Notes under the pieces: model-generated
What the model was told of the DNA's origin: nothing
Databases searched by the model: none
What the model saw: only the letters and a program-made list of their open reading frames with translations
Assembly: GCA_039090855.1 (NCBI GenBank)
Contig: CM077023.1
Span: forward strand, 79,955,127-80,019,126
DNA from: Macrothele yani
Taxonomy: Eukaryota; Arthropoda; Arachnida; Araneae; Macrothelidae
Direction of reading: 5' to 3'
DNA: 64,000 nucleotides
Made by a program: the position numbers and the translations under genes
Shown here: piece after piece, positions 56,530 through 64,000 of the stretch
Layout of the letters: every line of letters starts with the position of its first letter
How positions within the stretch are numbered: the first letter of the stretch is position 1

Positions 56530-58630
56530 TATATTATTTTTATATTACGCACGTATTAAGTAGCTACACAACAAATAGGTACTAGTGTGTGTGCAGTTTA
56601 ACTTCGCATCTTTACTTGTACCAAATTTTCTTTCAGTGTGCTAGAAATCTTTCAGATATTGCATTTTTGAAGTCATATTCCGCACTTCGCATTTATATAT
56701 TAATTGAGAAGTCTATTGAGATCGGTTTTGCTGGAAGCCTACAGTTGTTTCCAGTTAATTTCTAAATGTATCTCATTGGAATAACTGAATCTAAAAAACC
56801 CAAATCATTTGATGTAGATGCAACTTTCAAAATGATTAAAAAGCCTTCCTTTCAGCATGCTGTTATCTTGAGAACTTGCTTGATAACAAAATAAACTCTC
56901 AAGATGTCGCAAATCGTCTGCATTCACCTTCCGCACGTAAATACGGTGGTTTCAATCAAATACTGTAATTCCGAAAGAAAATGGAACTCGAAAGGAATTT
57001 TTAGTTTTCATTTCGTAGCATTTTTAAAAATGAAATGACTGAGGAATCGCAAATTCTTTTAAAACTTAAACGCCCGGATTTCCAGGTTCAGAATGTTACA
57101 AAAACCCGGAATTCCGAGCTACACCCGAACTACAAACTGGTCTATATTGGCTCCTTTAGTTTTTTAAAATATTTCGCCCTCTAATTGTTTTACTTTTTAT
57201 TTTTTTGGGTAATGAAGGTTTTTGTGTTGTTGAGATTAGAGACTGATTTCGTTATTCTTGCATAACATAGGTATATTTCTTGTGTATATTTTACATGAGA
57301 TCAGACTGAAGAAATTATTTATTTGCTAACAATTGTCTTATGAAAGAAATTTGTGTCGCACGGAATGCTAAAACGATTGGATGGAATGATGCTGATATCA
57401 TAACAGTCCCAAAATGAATTTTTAACGATGAGAAAAAACAGACAAAGATTTTTTTAACAGGCATTCTACAAGCATGTTCCCAAAATAACGGAATGCGATT
57501 AAAGAAAAGGGAAACTTATCTGTAAGTGGCTATCAAAATATTTATCTAGTTTTTCTGCTTTTACTTGGACAAAGCTAAATAAGAACCAAAATCACAAGCA
57601 TTTGAAACTGTCGTTATAAAACGTAGCTCACGAATTACCAAGAACACATTTCTCTTACGCGGTCTTAAATTTCAACAGATATGAAATGTTCGCGGCAAAA
57701 ATCAATAGCTTTCTCTCCACACTAAATGAAACTAAAAAAAAAAAAAAAAATAGTCACCCTACCTGAATTATATCAAGTACAGTAATTAATCCATCAGTAA
57801 TTAATCCGCTTCTGCGAATTCCAAAATGCACCAGATTAAATGTGCATGTGAACTACTGGGTTCAAAATGAATTTTTGACCCTAGATTTAAGTTTTCGGAC
57901 ATCCTGACCTTAAGAACGACCTTTGTATACATGACAGGCATGTAGTTGAATTATGGTTTCTATTAAGACCGTGAAATGTAGTGTTGGAGGAAAGGAAAGG
58001 CAGCTAGGGTAGGGGGAGGCTGTGTAGAGAAATAAACACAATGGCTTAGGGGTTGGACAACTATTCTTTGCTGGACGGTCTATGACATTAAGTGACCAAT
58101 CAGGTGTGAGGAGACAGCTGAAGATGCCCGCTGGAGTGCTTGTGATATGGTTTTATGGCTGGGTTGATTAAGGGGGTAACGGCTTCGCAAGGAAGGGAAG
58201 TAGGTGTCTTAATAGGATGGAATAAAGGCTCATAAACGCCTCCCCATTTTCCGGAAGCTTTAGTGGGGGACACACAAGTCGACATTTCACTTGGTACGAT
58301 CCCGCACCCATTTTATGCCATTTCCAGTTCTTCGCGCCCATTAAACCTACTTGTCTTACTGCTACTGAACTTCTTCCATTCATTGGTTATTGGCGATCAG
58401 ATTTGCCTGATGGGAATCAGATAGCATTCATGATGACTTCTTCAAAGAAAAAGCGGGCACTTAACGTGTTTAAAGATATATATATTTTTAATTCCTCTGT
58501 GTTATTAAATTCGTTAAAAGCGTCCAAATTCATTTACAGTTTTTTTATCAAACTGTGAAAATGTAGTTTTTCACATACACAGAATTAATTTCACCAATGT
58601 AAATATTTTCCTTCAGATTTACTTTATGAT
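56530..58630. other. Intergenic, no gene confirmed
   Basis: No gene proven. The stretch 57960-58440 is richer in GC, has a CCAAT box at GACCAATCAG (58096) and inverted ATTGG boxes at 58383-58393, but no convincing exon or TATA element. Confidence 0.5.
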
Positions 58631-58642
58631 TTGTATAGTTCA

Positions 58643-58788
58643 CAGTGGCGGTTCTAGGCCGCGGGGGGGGGCAGATATAACCAGATTTTTTATTCTTTTT
58701 GGAATTGCGTATTAATTTTAATTAATTACCGGCACATGCAGGAATTTGTGCCCCCATTCTTTTTTCTTTTTGTCTAGAACCGCCCCTT
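58643..58788. mobile_element. hAT-type MITE with target duplication
   Basis: The left terminus CAGTGGCGGTTCTAG and the right terminus, read on the opposite strand, AAGGGGCGGTTCTAG match at 12 of 15 positions. Eight flanking bases ATAGTTCA (58635-58642) and ATAGTTCG (58789-58796) match at seven of eight, the hAT target-duplication length. It is 146 bases with no coding capacity. The inner G and C runs could also pair. Confidence 0.85.
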
Positions 58789-59012
58789 ATAGTTCGTTCT
58801 CTTCGGTTTCTATTTCATTTTAACTAATACGGAGGTAGCTTTTGTAAGATCAACATCAGATTTTATAATTCTTGTAATTGTAAGCTAATATAACATCAAA
58901 TTACTGGCGTTAAATTTGATTGCTTTAAATACATTTTTCGGGCGATTAGTCTGCATGCATGTGTCTGAGGGCACGTTTGTTTAGCTGAGTGTGTTCAAAT
59001 GAGTATGGTGGT

Positions 59013-60219
59013 CAGGACTGGATGGAACTTTTGTGGGGCCAGGGCGAAATTTCATAGCAAGGGCCTGAGCAAAATTTCATTGCGGGTCCTAGAAAATAAA
59101 TCTCACAGTTTAATAAAGTCGTCACGTGAAAAATTAAAACATATGAAAACTATCATAAAGAAAAATGATTATCTGAAATTGCTGTGAGCATAAGAAAAAG
59201 ACCATAATATGGAATGAAAATTTTAAGAAACGCCCCGGTAGCTCCGTGGTCTAAGCGCTGGCTTCTGCTCTTTATTCCGAAGTGGGTCCAGGTTCAAATC
59301 TCGGTGAGGCATGGATGTTGTGTTTGTCTTACGGCACTGGTTCCCTCCTTTTCCTGGAACCAATGGCCCTAAATTAGGAACGGGTGACTGCTTCTGGCCC
59401 ATCGAACTGCTCACGTTGGTCGTTAAACGTTCAGTCCAAAAAAGAAAAACAAAATTCCGGAAGAGTGAGTAAGAAGTGATAAAATCTGCGATTTTCTTTC
59501 GGGGGAGAAGGGGGTTTAGGTTGCATTTTAATTTTATAAAATATTACCTCAAAAGGATAAAAAGATAATTAACTAATCTTCGTAGAGGATATTTTTGTAT
59601 AACAACCATTTTTGCGTAACGAATAATAAGGATCCCTCTTAATAAATTCGTTTATATATATTTTTTTTCCCTGGTACATCTTTTGGTGATTGATTTTTGA
59701 TGCAAAGTGGAATAACTGCCAAATTAGTTACTTTTTTTACCTTTTATGCACGCTCATTAATGAAAATTGCTTTTCTTTTTAAATTTTCAGTCCTGTTTTT
59801 AAAGTCACTGAACAATTAGCCTCCATATGTAGTCCCAAAACAACTTAATTTTTTTTTTTAATTTGAGAATCTGGTTTACACCTAAATTGTTGAGCATGTA
59901 GTAGGGAGTCGCAAAATGATTAAATTTAATTCGCTGTATTTAAATGTGGAAAAAGCTTAGGTCATTATAATAATAATTTGAAATCTGTAAATCTCACTTT
60001 CTGTACAACGAAGGGCGGTAACCTATTTGAAAGGGAGGGGGGGGTTGTGAACTAAAAAAATTATGAACATATCTTTTCAAATGCCTCACGCCTCACAACC
60101 TTTTAAAAAAAATAGCTATAAATATAAAGAATTTAGCAAAATTGATTTTGTTTTTATTTTCTAAACTGCGGGGGCCATGAACTGGCGCCCCAATTGCTAC
60201 TATGGTCCAACCGGCCCTG
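59013..60219. mobile_element. Non-autonomous hAT element carrying a nested SINE
   Basis: The left end CAGGACTGGATGGAACTTTT and the right end, on the opposite strand, CAGGGCCGGTTGGACCATAG are related inverted termini of hAT type. Flanking eight bases are ATGGTGGT (59005-59012) and ATAGTGGT (60220-60227), seven of eight equal. No transposase motif is legible in the interior, and a SINE occupies 59230-59452. Confidence 0.8.
59230..59452 (+). repeat. tRNA-headed SINE nested in the hAT element
   Basis: Head ACGCCCCGGTAGCTCCGTGG, B box AGGTTCAAATCTCGG, body CTTACGGCACTGGTTCCC, GGCCCTAAATTAGGAACG, TGACTGCTTCTGGCCC and TTGGTCGTTAAACGTTC, then an A-rich tail. It inserted after the surrounding hAT element. 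Confidence 0.93.
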
Positions 60220-60670
60220 ATAGTGGTCCAACTTCTGAAATATCATTTTTATAAAAAACTCCGAAGAGCTCAATAAGATCTTCTAAAGCATCCGGTTTAA
60301 TCATTCATGGCTTATCAAGCTTATCAACGTAAATTTAGGGAAATGATACCTTTTCAGTGTCTGAAGATTATGTCTCTCAAATCTGGCTGAGTGTTTAGCG
60401 TAAGTGTGTAACTCGCCTGTGTGTGTGTGTGTGTGTGCTAGGTCAGATATAAATATTTCAGCTTTGCACGGCCTTTAAAGCACTTTCCGCACCAGACTAG
60501 CCATAATAGATTACTAAATCCTTAAAACGAGTGACAGTTGAACATCCAGCGTCATTTTAATTGAAGTTAATTGCTCTCTGCCTGAGAAAATGATTTTGAT
60601 GCTTTCTGAATCAGCATTTCTGAATAATGAAATCATTGAAGTTCGGGATTGCTTAATTTTATAAAATACG

Positions 60671-60672
<2 letters not shown>

Positions 60673-60710
<38 letters not shown>
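60673..60710. repeat. Poly(T) tract of 38 bases
   Basis: An uninterrupted T run. It could be the A tail of a minus-strand retroposed sequence, but no SINE or LINE is recognisable next to it. Confidence 0.95.
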
Positions 60711-60711
<1 letters not shown>

Positions 60712-60994
60712 GCTTTTAGTTTGGGGCAGTTGCGCACCGAAGATTCATTTATAGTGTGATCCTAAATATTGAAGATGCAAATAAAAATGCACTGGAGAAA
60801 GTATCTCACAAGATATAGGGATGCGATAAAAAATACCTCCGCGTTATTAAAGTGCGATTCCAGTGATTCGTAAAATATATATTTAAAAAGATACGCAAAT
60901 ATATTTAAAAATAAGCAACCGTTAACAAAGAACAAAGTGATACCTCATGGGGAGGGCCTGGGTCCATGAGCCACCAACACTTAGTGCTCTGCTA

Positions 60995-61199
60995 GTTTGG
61001 GGGATTTTACGACCACCGTGAGCAACTCAATGAGCTACAAGCAGTTACCCGTCCCTAATTTAGGGCCACTGGTTCGAGGGAAGGACGAGAGCTAGTGCCG
61101 TAGAACAGGTACTCCATCCATGTCTCACCAGAGATTTGAACACGGACCCATCTGGGATGAATGTTTAGAGGTCAGCGTACACTCATTCACCACAGCGGG
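60995..61199 (-). repeat. tRNA-headed SINE, minus strand
   Basis: Antisense of the family: TTTACGACCACCGTGAGCAA, AGCAGTTACCCGTCCCTAAT and TTAGGGCCACTGGTTCG are clear. The B box (GTTCAAATC) and head are worn. Confidence 0.9.
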
Positions 61200-62590
61200 T
61201 AAAATATTTGCGAGTTTGAATAATATTTAAGCAGTGGCCAATAATTCTTCTCCGTACTGTTCGTTCATACTTTCACAAGGCTTGACTGTAACAGTTTCCC
61301 AAAGAAACTCCTGCTTCTATTCATTCTATTTTTTTCAAATCGTTTCGGTATCTTTCACTGACTTACGGACAGTTTTCTCTTAGGAGTTTGTAGAAATAAT
61401 GCGTTGAATATTTTCTTTACTCAGGTTAAATTTACAAAACTCTCGAAACTGTTAACCTATTTTTACTTTATTATATGTTTTTATTGCTGTTTAAACAATT
61501 AAACCACAAGTGATGTACAAGCGTGTCCGATTTTCATAATAAGGTCTACATAAACATGTATGTATGTATATCTGCGTACATTCTGCTAGCTAAATGGAAA
61601 ATTTACTTTTATATTAATCAACAAATGACCCTGAATCTTGGTGCCTTACAGGCGGATTATGACGAGTTCAAGTTTTCTCACATAAGTGCTATTTCAGAAA
61701 TCAAAGTGCCTTCCTATTATTGTAACTTCCAATAGACCTTATGTGAGAATGTTATACATTGTTTCAGTTTTGTCATCACAAATTCAAGTTCGTTCATAAT
61801 TAAAGGCAAATGACTAAAATTATGTGGTTACAGAGTGACTATTTAATGCGATGTATTTTACGAAACGATGTTCGAGTGCGATTTGGAATATTGAATGACA
61901 GTTCCATTACAGTTGTGGATATTCGAGAGTGAGAGATGTAAATAATCGTCATATGGAGAATATTCCCAAACCTCTCATCAGTTAGTCTCTTTATGTTTTC
62001 ATGCAAAGAAGACAGGACAGAGAAAAAAATGAACCAAATTATAAAAGGCTTAATTATGAAACATCCAGATATTGTGATATTTGTTTTCAGGTCCCTTTCC
62101 ACCTTTTGGAAGGACTAATGAGTTATCAGAATCAGATAAAAAACCGAAAACGTAATGCGCAGTTAAAATGCTTTTTGGTAAGCGAAATAAAATATTAATT
62201 CACCAATTTAACTAAAGAACTAAGTTTAACTATCGGATTTCTGTTCTGTATAGGCTCAAAAAACTTGTATTGCTAACTCGCAGCAGTATGGATTTCATAA
62301 CTTGATAAAAAATGCTTGGAATTTTTGTATTTCATTTTTTTTAGATGTTCACCTATACATTTAGTCCATTTATTTTGTTATTTGAATCTACACACTCATG
62401 TTAGCCCGAGTGATTTTTTTTTCACATGCGGCAAGAAGTGAACATTCACCTGAGCTTGTGTCTTAACAATACATACTCAGATGAATTTTAAAAGGTAGTT
62501 TTCACATTGTAACATGCTAAAAACACGTGAGCAGAAAAGAATACTGAAAAGAAGATAAACTCAACATAACAGATCTGAAGCATCGAAACA
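61200..62590. other. Intergenic, no gene seen
   Basis: AT-rich. The frames here (up to 87 codons) show no motif I recognise. Confidence 0.55.
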
Positions 62591-62592
62591 TA

Positions 62593-63891
62593 CAACGTCC
62601 GTTCCGTAAAAACTGAGAGTAAAATCACACAAAATGAAGAAATACAGATACAGCAAAGTATATGTTATTCTTTCTCAAAGTATCTTCCCTCGGATGATAT
62701 GCGACGGTCCCATCGTTCAGTCCACTTCTCAAAGCATGTAACGAAGGTATTTTGTGGAAGCTGCTTTAGCGATCCCTGTACAGCTCGAATAATGTAAACA
62801 TCTGTGTTGAATGTTGCGCCACGGAACTTCTTCATTGTTGGAAACAACCAGAAATTGCAGACGAGGTCACGACTGTAGGCAGGCTGTAGCATGATTTCAA
62901 TACTGCATTTCGTAAGAAACTGTTGAACATAAGCAGCTACATGCGAGCGGGCGTTATCATGGTGTAGGGTTCACTTGCCCACAAGTTCCAGTCGCTTAAT
63001 CGATATGTGTCGTCGCAGACGCTTCAAGACTGAAATGTAATACTCAGCATTGACAGTAATTTGTGGAGGAACGGCATGCTGGTAGAATACACCTTTATGA
63101 TCAAAGAAAATTGTCACCACCTTCCCAGCTGATTTGATTTTGCGGACTTTTTTCGGAGGAGGCGAGGCTGTGTGTTTCCAGATACTCGTTGTGCGTTTCG
63201 TGAGGGGGTCAAATAAGTGGACCCATGTTTCATCGACAGTTATTACTGTGTTTAGAAAGTTTGGATCCTTTGCAATCATCTGTTTCCACTCATGACACAC
63301 CTGAACTCTGTCTAACAATTGTTCTCTCGTCAGGTGATGAGGTACCCATCTGCAACACACACGATGCAGCAGTAATTTGTCGCGTAGAATGCGGAATGCC
63401 GACGTTTTTGAAATATTAGTTGACGCCGCTATGTCATTCGTCGATCTTTCTTGCAAGATTGCCCAAACAGTGTTAACAATACGCTCCGTAACAACACTTT
63501 CAGGTCAATCAGGTCTAGGGGCAAGTTCTGCGGACAAACGTCCTTTTTTGAAATCATGGTGCCTTCTAAAAATCGTTCACTCACCCAAACATTTATCTTT
63601 GTAAGCTTTTTTTATTAAATCAGCTGTTTCTGAGCCGTTTTATCCAAACGATAGCAAAATTTTATCGCACAACGCATTTTACTTCTTAACTCTGAATCAC
63701 TTACCTCCATAGCTATATGGCGAAATGCAGACAACTGCGCAATAACAAAACCAGAATCGTCTGCCGCGGCTAATAACTGTTGCCATAGGTACTTACTTAA
63801 TTCAGTTAGTCTTCTGCTTGGGTATTTTTTCCCCTTCGCACTGTTGCCAACTCAAAAAAAATTACTCTCAATTTTTATAGAACGGCCTTTG
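62593..63891 (-). mobile_element. Full-length mariner transposon
   Basis: TA at 62591-62592 and TA at 63892-63893 flank a 1299-base element. The plus-strand left end CAACGTCCGTTCCGTAAAAA continues CTGAGAGTAAA. The right end on the minus strand is CAAAGGCCGTTCTATAAAAA continuing TTGAGAGTAAT. About 26 of 31 positions match. Length, TA duplication and the single transposase gene on the minus strand are standard for mariner. Confidence 0.9.
62665..63710 (-). pseudogene. mariner (DD34D-type) transposase, inactivated
   Basis: The start is probably MEVSDSELRS at 63710, followed by IKFCYRLDKTAQ, part of the N-terminal DNA-binding region. A frame change near 63612 leads to LIKKAYKDKCL. Stops fall at about 63577, 63507 and 62971-62973. 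The body keeps VDETWVHLFDP (first Asp), KKVRKIKSAGKV, ITVNAEYY, LHHDNARSHVA (second Asp) and a closing EGRYFEK. Where mariner has SPDLAPCDFWLF this copy reads SRDLVCNFWLF, so the third catalytic Asp is Asn and one codon is lost. It cannot be active. The family's enzyme excises and inserts the element at TA. Confidence 0.93.
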
Positions 63892-64000
63892 TAGTATCGC
63901 TTAATTATTACACTGCAAAGATATGGGAGTTCGAATTTTTGCAACTAGTTTCGGTGGAGATTCCCCAATCTTGGTATAACTCCCAGAAAAACATAAAAAT

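Noticed and set aside
1..64000. Bacterial features such as operons, CRISPR or riboswitches
   Set aside because: Composition, SINEs, LINEs and eukaryotic transposons show nuclear animal DNA. No repeat-spacer array or ribosome binding site pattern is present.

Overview
This is an AT-rich, repeat-dense stretch of an animal nuclear genome. The mix of elements fits an arthropod, perhaps an arachnid, but that is weak inference: there are many copies of a tRNA-headed SINE, RTE-type LINE 3' ends, Tc1 and mariner transposons, hAT elements and a Penelope-like element. I see no bacterial operon structure, no rRNA, no CRISPR array and no convincing multi-exon host gene. Every long open frame I can identify belongs to a transposable element or is the antisense of a SINE. 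The window reads as intergenic or deep intronic DNA built up by successive insertions.

Layout. 1-4.0 kb is AT-rich filler. 4.04-4.56 kb is an RTE LINE 3' end. 7.56-8.8 kb holds a perfect 50-bp tandem duplication and a foldback element. 10.0 kb has a SINE. 12.6-14.6 kb holds a short satellite and two dead Tc1-superfamily transposons. 20.1-21.1 kb is a Penelope-like element with inverted terminal repeats and an intact GIY-YIG nuclease frame. 24.2 and 28.3 kb carry SINEs, with a second foldback at 27.8 kb. 31.0-32.2 kb is a nearly complete Tc1-like element with decayed transposase. 33.0-36.5 kb is a cluster of SINEs, a second SINE-like family, another Tc1-like relic, a LINE fragment, a hAT-like MITE and a 35-bp tandem repeat. 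39.1-40.3 kb is a diverged array of a 145-bp unit. 40.5-44.5 kb is dense in SINEs and a LINE end. 44.456-44.962 kb is the most unusual object. 46.8-47.7 kb is a hAT relic. 52.0-53.5 kb has a SINE and three head-to-tail LINE 3' ends. 58.6-60.2 kb has two hAT-type elements, one carrying a SINE. 62.6-63.9 kb is a full-length but dead mariner.

The most exciting candidate is at 44456-44962 (minus strand). It is a 507-bp element with two 180-bp direct terminal repeats that differ at three positions. It has a 5-bp target duplication (AAATC), a 12-base primer binding site matching the 3' end of tRNA-Lys next to one repeat, and a purine tract next to the other. Each terminal repeat contains a tRNA-like gene with pol III A and B boxes. 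This is the structure of a TRIM (miniature LTR retrotransposon) whose LTRs carry a tRNA-like module. The closest precedent I know is plant Cassandra, whose LTRs carry 5S rRNA.

The elements interact. The TRIM sits in the tail of a SINE. A SINE sits inside a hAT element. The SINE at 42.1 kb is interrupted by LINE-like 3' sequence. Nearly all transposases have lost catalytic residues, so mobility here would depend on enzymes encoded elsewhere. The SINE copy at 40862 (perfect 11-bp target duplication), the TRIM and the Penelope-like element look youngest.
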